Notes: generated by a model from the sequence alone, not told the origin. Shown: positions 13,745 to 27,270, numbered from the stretch's first letter. The stretch: DNA of 64,000 bases from Patiria pectinifera (GCA_029964075.1 CM057134.1:18578905-18642904); one strand, 5' to 3'. A program made the numbers and translations.

Positions 13745-14118
13745 CAGGCCTGCCAACTCTCACGCATTGACCACAAGACTCATGCATTTCAGCTTAAATT
13801 CTCACGTTCTCACGCCCACACGGGACTTCTCACGCTACAAACAAAAACAAATTTTAACAAATACATAAATAAATTTTTAAAAAAAATAAAAAATCAAGAG
13901 ATTGACTCCAAACTCAAAAATGTTTAAATGATGATCTTTTGCTCAAAGAAATTGGTTAAAGTGGTCAGAACTTCAAAATTGCCTCAGATCGTACCATAGA
14001 GCATCTAGAATCCAAAACCCACGCCGTTAGGGCTTCATGCTTCATGCTCGCATTAGTTCTGATCAAGGTCCTTCAACGAATTCTCACTCTCGGCTCTAAC
14101 TCAAAGTTGGCTGCCCTG
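13745..14118. mobile_element. MITE with CAGGCCTGCCAACT ends (copy 1)
   Basis: It starts CAGGCCTGCCAACTCTCACG and ends AAAGTTGGCTGCCCTG (inverted). TAATGT flanks it on both sides. It shares internal CTCACGCCCACACGG with the copy at 19.9 kb. Confidence 0.7.
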
Positions 14119-17100
14119 TAATGTTTTTGCCATTTAAAGAAATGTTTAAACAAGGCTATCTGGAGTGCAACCAACAACTTTTTATTATAATTAGAAATTA
14201 GAAATAGATGGCAACTTTCAAAAGTATAGCATTCTGCACAATGGAAAATGTTAAGTAAATGACTGGATAGAAAGAAATATGGATGAAATGAAGAACATAA
14301 GTCTGGTATGGAAAACTAGAGATTTTCACCAGAGGCTGCGATTTTGAGCATGTGCCACTGCATGTGCCAGTGTTTATCAATTTGTACCTTTTATTTAAAT
14401 GTTTGTATTGCTAGAAATGTTAGGGGTGAAACTTGAAAACAGAAGTGGAAGAAGAGCCACTTTAACTCAGGCATATGCAGCTGGAAGTCACAATAAAGAA
14501 GAAATTCAAATCTTTCCAAAACTTTGTACAGCGTTTTTCTATTCTTAATGGCATGGGAAGCTGATCCGAGGAAAAGTTGCATGCCTGTTAACTACAGAAG
14601 AGACAGAAAAAGGTTTTGGGTTGCTTCGCCCATGCATACATGCATGTGTGCACCATCTTTTATTGGTAAAAGACTTGTCTTTCATGGGCAGATTATCACC
14701 ACAATGATTCATCTCTGACCTCTCAATCCCAACGGGAAAAAAGTCCATCCCAACAGGTAGTTGTAAGTCCCCTCCCTGGACGATCCACAGACACCTGCCT
14801 TATTCATTGCTTAGGGCCAAAATAAAGCAAACCCAGCCAGCCACAGAACCACAGATATGAAAGTACATTGTACAGGAGCAGGGGCTGACCCAGCCAGGAG
14901 ACAGGGGGAAGGGGGTGTGTAGGGGGGCGGGCGCGGGGTTGACTTCTTATCATAACCTATCAAGAAGTTTATCAGAATAGCCCAAATGAAAAAATGGCCT
15001 GTGCCGGTACTAACTTTAAGTTGAACTATTTTCATGAAGTTAGGGTCCAAGTTGTAACTTTTTTTCACTGACTTCTCTGAAATCATTTGCATGTAACTTT
15101 TAAGAAAGCTTTCTGTACCACCTTGTTGTTACATTCCTCTTAGAACCTTGAAATGTCTCTTCCCTCTCCAAACTTTAGCCTGAACATACCCACCCCCACC
15201 CCATCCCATTCCCACCCCTCCCCTTAAAAAAAATATCAACATGTCCGACAGTGACATCCTATTTTAAGGCATGTGTATTCTTGAAAACCATGCGTATCAC
15301 AGCAATATGTACTTTAAAGTTGAACATGGCATACATATTCAGGGTTTAACGATACAATAAGAATATCTACAGATACTGCACGTGTGGGAAACAAGCTGAT
15401 CTGGACAGATTATTTTTTAACATGAAAAGGGGACATGATCGAGGAAAAGTTGCGACTGAGTTCCAAGGCTTCGGAAATTGATAAGACCAAACAAGAAAGA
15501 CACAAAATTCTTGAAAGGGCTGCGTCCCACCTGTATTATCAAGGGAAATGTTTTTTGAAAGTGAACTTGGGGGAAAAGGAAGACGGTTAATTGGAAGGGA
15601 AAACTTGATAGAGCTCCATTGTCACAGGGGACGGTTCAATAAGGGAAACACCTTGCTCTGTGATACCCGACTTGGTTGTTTCTGAACCCTTTATAGAAAG
15701 CCAAGCCGATGATAAGTTTAGGGGGAAGGGGGAAGGGAAGGTTTGGCCAGGGTGCAATGTCCATCCATCATGCTGTCACAATTACGTCCAAGGAAGTGAC
15801 TGGCAATCCAATTGCACTGCAGACAAGATGTATTAATAGCCTCTTTTGCCAACATCGGGATAAAGAAATTGTGTTAGCTTTTGTTTTTAACAGACAGGAA
15901 AAAAACAGGTGAAAGTGTCAGGGTAAAATGTTCTGGGTTTCAAAACTTGAAAATCCCAAGAGATCTTATAAAAATTTCGCTGCCACGGAGTGGGCAAAAT
16001 CACGCAGCCATGACAATCTTAAATTGAATTGATCTCATGCCAAGTCTGTGTTGAGTGGAAATACGTATCAGTATTGAGAGCGGTAGTGGACTAGTGGTGA
16101 CAAAGTTTATCAGCGTGCGCAATAAACCTTTCATTTCACCATCTGCTCCGGCTTGTTCTGAATTCATCTCCCTTGCGAGGTATTCAAGCGGGACACTTGG
16201 GAGCGTCTGGCCGACTGATGATGAAAACTGGATGCCAGTCTATGGATGTGCCATACCATGGCACTGCAAATGATGTCAGCAATTCGTCTGATGCGAGATT
16301 TTAATGACTCATTTTTCAATTGAAATTAATGTCTGTTAGCTTTACAAATAGACCGTGTATATTTGCACAACAGATTTTCTACAAAAAAAAACTTGACGCA
16401 TATTTGACAGATAAAAAATATATAATTCTGTGGCAGATTGCTTCCAAATCTACTTTTTCAATGTTACTCTTCATGCAGACAGATATAGACAAACATTGAC
16501 TTGAAAAGCACAGAAGTTTGTGTATTATGCATAATGGCTTCTTCTTTAAAGGGAATTTTATAAAACATTTGCAAACGTCAAAAAACAAAACTACTACATT
16601 ACTATGAAATACCTTACTGGACTGTTAGTGAATAACAGTCTAAAGGCATCCTGTGAAATCACGGCACCTGGTGTGTCGTCATTTTTAAGAAAAGTGGTAT
16701 TTTTGTATCAATTTCCAATGCTGGTCGGCCAGCGTTGTTCCTTGACCTTACAATTCCCAGACATCTAATAGTTGCTCCATTTCATCTTACGTGGGGTCAG
16801 GGGAAACCAGACTTACGTGATTGTTTTTCTTGGTTTTCCAGCATCTGCGAACACTAAACTTAAAACAAGTCAGTGTAACAATATTTACTATAAAATACTA
16901 ACCCCCAAATCCATCCATTTCTGAAAATTACAGCAAAAGCAAATGTATATTCCCTTTAATTGCATGTATAGTCTCCAACATGCTTAGAAATCAGTTAATA
17001 TAAAGGACATAATAGACACCGACAGAAACTGTCATAAACTTCAATCTGCATGACACAAATAGTGGTAAAGGGGTCACCGGGCCAGGCTACTGTTCACCAG

Positions 17101-17557
17101 ATGTTTTGCCATTATTTGACGACCACAGAACCTGTTCTACATGTGTTTTGTCAGCATGCATGCCGGCAACAACAGGAGCGAAACCTGTTGTCACAGTTTT
17201 GTTTCCAATCATTTTCTAACCACATGTACAGTTATGTTCCTCTCTACTTAAAATAGAAAACTTTTAACAATACTGTAATTGTTTTTATTCCAGTAATAGC
17301 TTGCAAATTGCGTTAAATGTAGTGCAGACTTTGCGGGTTCATGAAATGCCTACAATTTATAACAATTTGTGAAATAACACTGTAAAATTGTCAGGAACTT
17401 TTTAACCCTAACCCCCTAGGCTCTTTTTGTTTGAGGAACCATCCTCAATCCTCAAAAATCCTCCAAAATGTTGCACTTGTGCTCAAATGAAGGATACCCA
17501 GCGCTTCAATCCTTCAAAACGTTAGACAGTCCTGCCTAGCTGCCTCTCAATATGCAT

Positions 17558-17935
17558 TCATCCTCAATCCTCCAAAATCCTCTTCTTCTTCAACACCATT
17601 CATCCTCAATCCTCCAAAATCCTCATGTGCTTCAACACCATTCACCCTCAATCCTCCAAAATCCTCATGTTTCTCAAACACCATTCATCTTCAATCCTCC
17701 AAAATCCTCACGTGCTTCAACACCATTCATCCTCAATCCTCCAAAATCCTTTTCTCAAACACCATTCATCTTCAATCCTCCAAAATCCTCTGTGCTTCAA
17801 CACCATTCATCCTCAATCCTCCAAAACTTCTCAAGTGCTTCAACACCATTCATCCTCAATCCTCCAAAATCCTCATGTTTCTAAAACACCATTCATCCTC
17901 AATCCTCCAAAATCCTCCAAAACCCTCCAAAACCA
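17558..17935. repeat. Minisatellite, unit about 42 bp, nine copies
   Basis: The core CAATCCTCCAAAATCCTC recurs nine times, separated by variable ATGTGCTTCAACACCATTCAT-type spacers. All plus-strand frames across it are open, but the peptide is only a translation of the repeat. The left flank (AACCCTAACCCCCTAGGCTC at 17,404) is shared with a repeat-poor relative at about 23,930-24,060. Confidence 0.85.
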
Positions 17936-19799
17936 CCAGGAGGATTTCGGTGGATTGAGGAAGAACTTTGCATGTTTCATATAAAATGGACACACAAGAC
18001 ATTGAAAAGAGCAAGTACACATGTACATGTACACATCGTGTAGTTTGTTTTCAGGCAATCTCAGAACAGTGGTACATGTACATCATACATGTGCATGTAT
18101 CTTCAGTAACCTTGCAGTAGTCAAGGATAAATCTTTGGTGTTTGTTAGGGGACAACTACCTGTACACCTTGCAGCTTTTATTGAAGTGGTCATCAGAAGA
18201 AATTAATGGCTTTTCTTCAGTGCTAATATGCCCCCTGGAATGCTGTCTTTTGTGTGTACATGAAGGTCAAATGACCAATAATCTGACAGAAAAGGCAGTG
18301 TGGTATTGGGCTAATCTAAATTCCTGGCCCTGGAATAGTTTGAGTTGAAAATTCTTAGGAATTTCCCAACTGTGTTGTACTCAACTTGTAATTAATAGGC
18401 TGCCTATGATCCGCAGACAACCTGGTATAGAGATTTGCACTGTCCATGGTACAATTTAAAACCTGATGTTTCTTCCCAATTTTCAGGTTTTTTCCACTGC
18501 TTATGCAGTTGAAGGCTCAATAAGTATAACTCTTTAGTTGATAGTTCGTGTAGTGTTTATCAACCAATGACGACAGCGGTTGCAAAGTAAAGGAAAAGAT
18601 TACTATATGAATCATAGTTCTATATGCCCCCCAAGTCTTTGGGAATAACAAAGGCTAACAATTCTAGGAAGAAAAGATTCCAAATGTAACAGACATAACT
18701 AAGTAACTTAAAGAATAGCACAGATTGCAAAGGCGTGAACATGAACAATTAGCAAAGATCGAAACAAGATCTATAAAGGCCTACTCTGTAAAGACTACCA
18801 AAAAAAAGAACTTAATTTTTCTTGATTCAAACCAAGACAACATTTTTCTAGCCTGCAGAAACATCAACAATTAACTTTTAAACAAATTTTAGGATGAACT
18901 TGAATTGCCATACACCTACCATATACAATCAAAATACCCAATCTAGTCTTCATGGTACAGTATATCATAACATTTGTCTGTCCTGCTAACGGTCTAACAT
19001 GAACAATAACCTGGAATGATGCAAAAATAAATAAAACTTTAACTTGATCTTCCTAATCGGATTGGAAATGTTGAAAGTTGAAACTGTAGTCAAAATACTC
19101 AGACACTTGTTGTTTACAACATAACATGTTTACGACAAGTTCTAACCTTGAGTGAGGTAACTGTAACTAGTGTAACCAGTTGGTACTGGTGATTACACTT
19201 TACATGCAAAATCTATACATTCATTGTGTGTTCTAGGGCTCGGTGACCGACCGAAAATGTCTGTGTACAGTACAGTGTACAATGGTACCTCGGGTATCAA
19301 ATCTGTTATGCGAGTGCGTTTTGGCGCGATTTGAGGCATGCACGCGCACGTACATGCAATTGTAATGGAATATTGACAAACCTGGCCTGGGTCTTGTAAA
19401 CCAGGCAATGAGTCTCGAATGGCCGGTTTCTAAAGCGGTGTAGGGAGGGGACAAACATGCCTCGATAAATGGAATCGCGGAAGCGTTCATGCAGACAGGA
19501 ATTGAAAGCTTGATTGAACTGGCTATAAACACGAACAGGCACACCTATCTGGTGGGTTTTTAATTCCATTTTATTGCATTAATGCATTTACATGTGTGGT
19601 TATTTCGCTTTTTGGAAAGGGGGTTGGGTTTGGGGTTGGTTAACCCCAAAAGTGGACATTTTCTTTCTAGCAGAAATTTCTCATTTTCTTTCTAGCAGAA
19701 TTGATTTGGAAGTTGCGCCACCCAATTTTTTTTTTTTAAGTGCCAATGTTCTGCTAGCAGAACCTTTTTTTGAACTTTGAGGACTCTCTCTGCGCCCCC

Positions 19800-20345
19800 A
19801 AAATACCATGTTTTGAATTGCGCCCAAAATCAGCATCCGGGACACTTCTCATTCAGCCAATTGCAGCTACGCAAAGTCACACACTGAACAGGCCTGCCAA
19901 CTCTCACGCATTGATCGTGAGACTTAAGCACTTCAGGTTATTCTCACACTCTCACGCCCACACGGATTTCTCACGCCAAAAAAAAATATACAAAAGGATG
20001 TTTACATGATGATCTTTTGCTCAAAAAAATTGGTTAAGGTGGTCATAAATTGCTTCAGATCACACCACAGGGTGCTAGAATCCAAATTTTTTTAGGGCCC
20101 TAAAGCGGGCCCTGCCGTTAGGCCGGTTCGCGCTCACATAAGCTCTACGCTTTGATCAAATTCCATCGCAAAATTCTCACTCTCTGTTCTTACTCAAAGT
20201 TGGCAACCCTGCACTGAAGCGACGAATAACAGCAACCATCAACCCATTCACGGATTCGCCGAATTACAAACCAACTACTAACGGAAATTTCAAAGAATGC
20301 GTCACTTGACGCATCTTAAGAAATGGCCTTCTTTTCCTTCAAAAT
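19800..20345. mobile_element. TTAA-type MITE family internal part, interrupted copy
   Basis: AATTGCGCCCAAAATCAGCATC at the left and TACAAACCAACTACTAACGG at the right match the internal region of the elements at 2.85-3.20 kb and 61.08-61.93 kb. The terminal repeats are not preserved. Confidence 0.55.
19889..20211. mobile_element. MITE with CAGGCCTGCCAACT ends (copy 2), nested in another element
   Basis: Ends CAGGCCTGCCAACTCTCACG and AGTTGGCAACCCTG are flanked by an exact 7-bp CACTGAA on both sides. The sequence outside (AGTCACACACTGAA, then GCGACGAATAACAG) is one continuous older repeat, also seen unbroken at about 3,080, so the insertion site can be read exactly. Confidence 0.75.
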
Positions 20346-21104
20346 ATCGATTTCTTCAACGTATAATAGACAAACTTTCAATACGACATTTGATAGAACA
20401 AGTACAACAAAGGAAAATAATGCAGTCTTCAAAAAGATAAGGGGTAGAACCTGCCAAATGCGATTGAAGTGGACTTTTAACCTACATCTTGTTGTTAGGC
20501 AATGCAACGTTAGTTTATCACAAACTTGAGTGACTCAGTATCTAGACAATGTGTCTTTGGCCCACATTCCTCATGTCTGTTTAGAAACATTCGATGACAC
20601 GAAAAAGGGCAAACATTCTGGATACAAGTGCATGCAATAATGTGTTCCAAAGGAGACACTTAAGTTGATAACGCATTCTGTCACAATTTATGAGTGAGAG
20701 GGTCGGGTTACCGACAGGTGAGTGGAACCGGTGAGGTCGAGACCTACAAACGAAAATTCAAATTGTCACGTAGGCACTTCATTGATGGGTACTTGGTGAC
20801 CTGAATTCCTCTGGCACTTTGCAAAAGAACCTGTCAATATCAACGAAACTTTGCCCTTTTGATAAACCTAAACATATTTAACAAGCTCATATGAACTCCC
20901 TTGACATTTTTGTTGGGAACTTTCTGAATCGATCCAAAATCCACCAACGTACTGGGAAGCAGACCGGTGGGCCCTTTCACATTAACCAAAATCTCCCCCA
21001 TTGGACCCCGGTCAGAGGTAAAATTTCGACTAGCTGGTCAGGACCAGGGTTAAGAGGCTCTACCCGGGTAAAAAAATCCAAATCTGCAGCCAGTCTGTCC
21101 ACAT

Positions 21105-21303
21105 ACGTGTATTGGTGTATGTGTTCTACATAACCCCCGAGGACCGACAACAAAGAGAGAACAGATCCTTTCAGTCCTCGTGAGTTGGGTATTTTTGTTG
21201 GAAACGGTCCTCTGTAGTACGTTTGTGTGCTTAGTCTATGGGAGTGTGTTATATAACAGGGACGAAGGTAAACACAAAGCATTGTCCTCGAGAGTATAGT
21301 AAA
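21105..21303. repeat. Dispersed repeat, about 190 bp (copy 1, inverted)
   Basis: The reverse complement reads TACTATACTCTCGAGGACAA, CCCATAGACTAAGCAC, GAGGACCGTTTCCAACAAAA and GTCCTCGGG, the same order as at 63,366-63,535. Confidence 0.65.
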
Positions 21304-23715
21304 ACAAGAGTGAGTGTAAGTGTGAATGATAAACCTTGTTTTAACTTGTGTTCAATTGAAGCAGGTCCAGATGGACCATAGTTGATTTTACCCAGGTAGG
21401 ACAAGGTCTATTGAGACCTTGTGTTTGTGTTTTGAACATTCAAGGCGCCTTTAAAAGCAAGTTCGATATCTCGATGAAGTAGTCCAGGTCAAAGGTTATT
21501 CAGGATAAAAGCGCTGATGTGCTGCGCAATGTTACACGAACGCCCATTCTGATCGTTATGAACATGGGAGTGTCATGCGCCCATCTCCCTGTGCATTCAT
21601 ACGTCTTCGTGAGCGTCCGAATGACCTGTGACTCGTAATCGTATACCAAACTGGCTTATTGCCATTTTAATTCAGAGCAACAGGCTCCATACTCCATAGG
21701 CCTCAATCATCCAAAGCTTTTGGTAGAATCTGAAGGATCCGGGAGTGTTTCAATCAATGATCTTTTAAAATCAATAAGATTTCTTTGCAACAATTTCTGA
21801 GAATGAATGGACTATATTGAGCCAATTTGCAACAATTTTTTTTACAAACCTACGTGTATGGCAGCGGCATGCCCAGTGGCAAAGGCACTCAATTGTCCTC
21901 TTATTAATGTCGCCACTCTTTTGGTCATTGCCGTCATTGCGTGGGTGTGTACTTGCGCACACGTCCGTCATGTGACTGGATTCGGCAAGTTGCAATTTTA
22001 AAATGAGTAGGCACATGACAACAAAAATACAATTGTCGGCAAATGTTCAAAGCCTTGTGCCCGGCGTAAACATCTTAATTTTCCGAAAAGCCCTGGGGTT
22101 GATGAATCATCATGTATTCTTCCATCAGGAAAAAAAATAGGACCAAAAAAAAAAACTGACAGGTGCATACATAATCCTATTTATGTTGATCTGACGCAAT
22201 CCGAGCAAGTTGAATTTGGCAAGATTAATCTCTGCATGCGGTTGCAATTTCCAGTAACTTTCCGGAGGTCCTTTTCTTCTTTGAAGGATAAGCAAAGACA
22301 ACAAACTGTTTACAAACTATAAAAAACAACATCTCATTCTGAGAGAGAGTGTTTGTCGATCAAAACAAGTTAGCGAGACACTGGCACCGCAGGAGGTGCT
22401 AATGTATCATCCTAAAAACCCTGGAAGCAAAAAAAAAAAAAAAGAAACCACACACACAAAAAAGAAAAATATTGACCTGACTATTAAATTTAATATTGTC
22501 CCATAAAGAAAAGGAAAGCTTTTGAATATGAGAGCTGCGGGCGATTTCTTCACTGTCCGACACCACCATCAACAATAGTTTGAAATTTGTCTGTAAACTA
22601 ATGCCCCTTGAAAGTACGCAGTCAGAAGCTTACAAGTTTTGGAGTGGCATGTATTTTCAGCTTTTCCCTAATTTTTTTCACTGTTCCTGATCACAATATT
22701 TTATTTTTTTAGACACATTGATAGTGGTACATTGCAAGAATTTTTTTAATTATTGAAGGACAATATACACCTTTAAAGTCACAGGAACTTTGACAAGAGT
22801 TTTCGTGATCTGTTTACTTCATTAAGTCAAATAAGGAAGTGTTAGCGCTTTTATGTAAGAATTGCTTCACCAATGGGAAAGCCAAAGTTCTTGGAAATTT
22901 ATTTTAACTTCCGTGAAAATTTTGGGACATTCCCTTTAGAAAGTGAAAGCATACCTTTCCGTACCATTGTTTTTGCAACGTTTTGAGATACATAATATAT
23001 CTATGTACACATTCATTTAAGCCTTGTTAAATTTCATCAGGTTTTGCTAGATTCCATTCTTTTCATTTTTCCACTTTGTGAAGCTATGCATCAGCCTTGG
23101 TCTTGAGTAAACATTTTTTCCAGTTGAAATGCCCCCTGAGATTACCATGTGACCACTAAGATGGTGATATCCGAGAAACAGTCCATGCATGCTGCGATTA
23201 TACCCATGGGGAGCAAGCCATGACAACAGGGAAGTGTCCTTCGCACGCTCCTTCACGAGGTTGCATAGCGCCCTCTGTTGTTGAATCTAATAGCCCGGAG
23301 GGAGGCAATTACAATTTCTCGAGCTAAAGAGCACGGGAGTTCTCCATCTGCCTTATCATGTCCTACCCGTTTGGCCGTTATCTCGCACTACACTTAATTG
23401 CAGTTGAACAAGCAAAGTAAATGCTTTCCTTAACAAATTAGCGCGAGGCGGTGGTGACCGCAAAAATCCGAAAAGGTCACTTGGCGCATGAATCACGTGT
23501 GGGCAGGGAGTAACATATCGCATCTGTTTCGCTCACTACCTTCCAAAAAAGGAAATGTAACTAGAATGTCCCCACAGAAGATAAATGCATGAGTTAGTGC
23601 ACATATCCTATGATTCCTGTCGATGTATAAAGCTGGCTGCTTATCGATTTTCATGATCTCCGAGAAACTACACAGAAAAATGAATATCGCCCAAAAAAAA
23701 GGAAAGGTTACTTAC

Positions 23716-26700
23716 GATACATGCAACCAGATTCGCCGTTGAATCGCGACCAGCCGTGGCAGCACTTGTAGCGGGTGACGTAAGAGTTTTCATAAACGAG
23801 ACGGTACGATGTGTAGTATGCAGTTCTGTTAAATTAATTTCAAAATAAACACATTTAAAATGTGAGCAATCTTCAAAAGTATCGAGCCTGTCACTTAGGC
23901 AATTTCCTGTTCTAAATTATTTTCTTTTAACTCTAACCCCTTGGGCTCTTTTACTAGAGAGTATCCTGAATCCGCCAAAATCCATCAATTTTGCCAAGCA
24001 AAATCCTGCAGTTCCACTAGGCTTACAATCCTAAATCCATCAAAATCCCCCAGTTTGTGCAATATTAATGATTCTTTCTTTGAAAGGCAGAAAATATGAG
24101 GGAACAGCTGGCTTGCAGCCTTTTGAAACTCGCCTGGTGAAAAGGTTACTTCAACACTATGTTCCTAAACTTTGTTGCCAATTCCCTGGTGTCAAGCTTA
24201 CTATGTGTTAAGTTTTATCCCTATAAAAGTGTTCCTTTGTGGTATGGCTGAGGCGGCAACAATCACACGTTGTGCAAAAAAATCCGCGCTGGGAGTTCAA
24301 TTTGGTGTCAGACTTAAGCTCCCCATAAATTCTCTCAATTATGTCACTTCTGACGAGACCACATTTGCAGTGTATCAGTGTCACAGTAATAATACACATT
24401 TGAAGTTGAATGCTAAGTGGTAAAACATCTTGTGGGGTGATTTGGTCCAATGGTTATGGTGTTCGACTTGTGTGCCGTGGTACAGGAGTGGTACAGGAGT
24501 TCGACAGAATCCTGACCGCTGGAACATTGGGCTTGTGCTCTTCTTGAGCAAGGCAATTTACCACTATTGCTCCATTCTTCGGATGGGACGTAAAGCCGTA
24601 GGTCCCGTGTGTCGTAGAATGCACGTTAAAGAACCCAGTAACACTTGTCGCTTCGTCCAAATTAAGGTTTCTGGCAGTGGCTGCTTAATGCCCCACAGCA
24701 CCTTGTAAACCTTTATAAGGTGCTACATAATTGGTGTTATATCTCTCATGTATTTCATTCACCTGTCTCTAATAATAGACAGTTCTCCAAGCGCCTTGAG
24801 TACCTATACTCCGTTGCGTCATGCCTGAAATTGATTTCAGCAACGTAGCCATACAGACAGAGATCTTTTGGAGGGGGGCAGGGCTAGGTTGAGGCGGGGG
24901 GGGGGGGTTTCTTGTAAGCCAATTAGTCAAGTACAAGCTTTACTATAGGCATGACTTGTCTGATTTTATATATTTTTAAAATTTCTTTTAAATAATTACC
25001 TGCGTTCATATCCGACGCACCACTGGCCAGAGTAGCCGCAGTTGGGCCTCCATACTTTTACCATCCTAGTGTAGGCTTTGACGCAGGGCCGTCGGTGGCC
25101 TATCATCGAGGGTTCCTGGTAAGGACAAACGTGTGGCCTGAAATGGCAAAAAAAGAAGTGCATAATTACAAAAACTCATTCTCAAAACTCAAATTCTACA
25201 TAAAAACTTTTGACATCAATGGTGCTCATAGTCATCCATTACTGCATATAACACTATGTAAAGGAAATAATCGAAATCTGAGTGTCAATTCAAAACATGG
25301 GCAATTCTTCAGAAATTGAAGCTAAATTAATTTTGAGAAGTCTTTCATGTGATGTAATACAAATCATTATTGTTCACGTAAGTGTTGCTAGTATGCAAGG
25401 TAGGGAGTTAAAAGTACTAACCTGATGAATCAGTGAAAGTAATATGTCAGATGTACTTTAAAAAAAAAATAAGGGGTAGAGCTTCAAAAATCAGACAACC
25501 CCAATTTTATGTCATATTGTGACCAAAGAATGGCACTGATACACAATGTTTGGAGGAACTTTTTCATTATACATGTATTCTCAATTTATCATTTTTCCGA
25601 GCGCGAGCAGGGGAGCATTTGCCCTACCCCCCCCCCTCAAATAAACAGCAATATGGCTTTGCACCTCTTTTTCCTTTTTTCCCCATTTTTTTCGGGGGGG
25701 GGGGCAAGCCCATGGTATCAACATATACAACAAATTGTTAACACAAGACAAAAGCCTTGATATAATCATAATTAGATCTGCTGCCGCCTTTCTGACAAGA
25801 CTGACGTGAATATTAAGTTTGAGGTCCTGATGTTTTGATCCTAGCACAAGCCTTCTCAATTGCACAAAATAAAATTCCTTTGAGAAACATTCTGCTAATA
25901 GTGCTAGGATCGAAACGTCTGGCCCGCTCCCTTTCACAAAAGAAAAGCTATTAAAGCACTCCTCTCCTGTTGAGTTCAATGATCTCTCGGTATATAATAT
26001 GCCATAATTGACAATCGATACTGCGCGGGTCAAATTCCTAGTCCTATCTGTTTACAGGTGTATTGGTGTTACGGCCGGTGACCGCGCGCTTTTTTGGTGC
26101 CATCCAGACACAACATCCAGCATTGCACAACCATTGATGCGGCCACAGGTTGATCAACACGCCTTTTTGTAACGGAGGAGTGAACCAAACCATTCTTGGT
26201 GTCCAAGGATCTGCGCCTCGCGTGACAGCGAACAATCAAACCCTCTCATTTCAATGACACTTTGGCTTACGGATAAGCCCTAAACACGGCCACAAAAGGA
26301 CCTCTTCACAAAAGACGCAGCGAAGAAGGGAAAGAATAACACACCGCGAATACCTCCAAACAACACCCGGCACTGTTTTGAGACGCACAGGCGAGTTACC
26401 AAGGACTGAAGGATCGGCAGTTTTTAATGTCATTTTTTTCAGGCATGGTAGCCCACACTATAAAAAACTTTCATTGTATAAATTGGTCACGATCGGTCAA
26501 AAAAACGTTACTTTCCAATTAAGTTTTGACAATGACGTACGACATGCCCCCTTTTCAGCAAATGAATGATGTGCCAACATATTTTATATCTTCACTAAAA
26601 AAAGATTGCGACAGTTTTGCTCCCCATACGTGATAAAATCATTGACAAAGCATGGAGGTCGGAAACCTCTCAATGATTTATTTCTTAGTCTTACCAACTT

Positions 26701-27270
26701 TTTCTATAGGCATAGGACAACATGCACCAACATGACCAAATCTTTCTATAGGTAGGGAGAAGAATGTATCCAGACGCCACTTCTTTGGTTGTGTACAAAA
26801 CCTGTGGCTGTGGAGAGTCGCATGCATTTTCAAAGAATTTTCTAACAAACTTGCAAATGTTTCTCAGTCATGTCAGTCATCCCGGATTCATGGCTTTTCG
26901 ACATTTTTGCAATGACTGCCCTTCATTGAGATCATATGACGAAAAAAAGTGGCGTCAGGATGGAACATTCTTTCCGAAAATAGGGCTCATCAACTTACAT
27001 TCCAGCTCCCAGTTCATTGCCCGACGACGCCATCGGGATCCCTGATGTCCGGACCGGGATAGGGTCCATGGATCCCGGGGCTGGTCCTCCTCCGTACCCC
27101 GCGTACTGCTGCTGCTGATAACCCTGCTGCTGATAGTAACCCTGTTGTTGCTGCTGTTGGTCATTATAATTCACTCCTCCCTGCGGTGGAATATACTGGG
27201 TTCCCACGAGCTTCAGCTCCGCTAGTAATCCCATCACCAGCACGGTGATGAATGCTGCACTCCTTGCCAT
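23716..27270 (-). CDS. MEGF6-like secreted EMI-domain protein, first three coding exons (5' part only)
   Basis: Exons 26999-27270, 25000-25137 and 23716-23825 join in frame (phases 2, 2, then 1 outgoing) to 173 residues. The start was set at the second Met (MARSAAF), which opens a clear signal peptide (FITVLVMGLLAEL); an in-frame Met nine codons upstream (27297) is the alternative. Next comes a Gln/Tyr/Gly-rich stretch of about 60 residues, then an EMI domain from residue 92 (PHVCPYQEP). Its cysteines are in VCPY, RPCVK, PNCGY, QWCVG, YKCCHGW and SGCMY. The string CVGYERRTAYYTSYR closely resembles the EMI domain of MEGF6 (CVGHERRTVYY, from memory). MEGF6 continues with many EGF repeats (known). 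The outgoing phase-1 junction suits EGF exons, but none is visible to the left, so the rest probably lies outside the window. Confidence 0.75.
24432..24815 (+). mobile_element. tRNA-derived SINE (family A)
   Basis: The head carries Pol III box-like sequence (TGGTCCAATGGTTATGG, then a degenerate B box). The body then contains GCTTGTGCTCTTCTTGAGCAAGGCA, GGATGGGACGTAAAG and the end CGCCTTGAGTACC. The same body occurs at about 51,870 and 55,105. This copy has a small duplication (GTGGTACAGGA twice) between the boxes. It lies in the MEGF6-like intron between exons 2 and 3. Confidence 0.75.
26999..27270 (-). CDS. MEGF6-like exon 1: signal peptide and Q/Y-rich low-complexity segment
   Basis: After the signal peptide the exon encodes QYIPPQGGVNYND, a run of six Gln, then YYQQQGYQQQQYAGYGGG and a Pro/Gly/Ser linker ending ELGAGM. 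The DNA for this part is a CTG/TTG-rich imperfect triplet tract on the plus strand (about 27,105-27,160), so length polymorphism between individuals is likely. The donor is GAAT|GTAAGT. Confidence 0.75.

Larger units (their letters stand above)
10850..23715. other. No gene; possibly the long third intron of the MEGF6-like gene
   Basis: If the MEGF6-like gene continues leftwards, this stretch is intronic. It carries MITEs (13.7, 19.9 kb), the 42-bp minisatellite, a small hairpin at 11,424-11,460 (AAAATCTTTACCAGTG against CACTGGTAAGATTTT) and a dispersed repeat at 21.1 kb. I looked for Cys-rich EGF exons on the minus strand and saw none. Confidence 0.45.

Noticed and set aside
17552-17984. Two 110-120-codon frames rich in Ser, Gln and Asn
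   Set aside because: They are direct translations of the 42-bp minisatellite.
25581-26033. 150-codon minus-strand frame
   Set aside because: It crosses homopolymer runs and part of a MEGF6-like intron and shows no motif.
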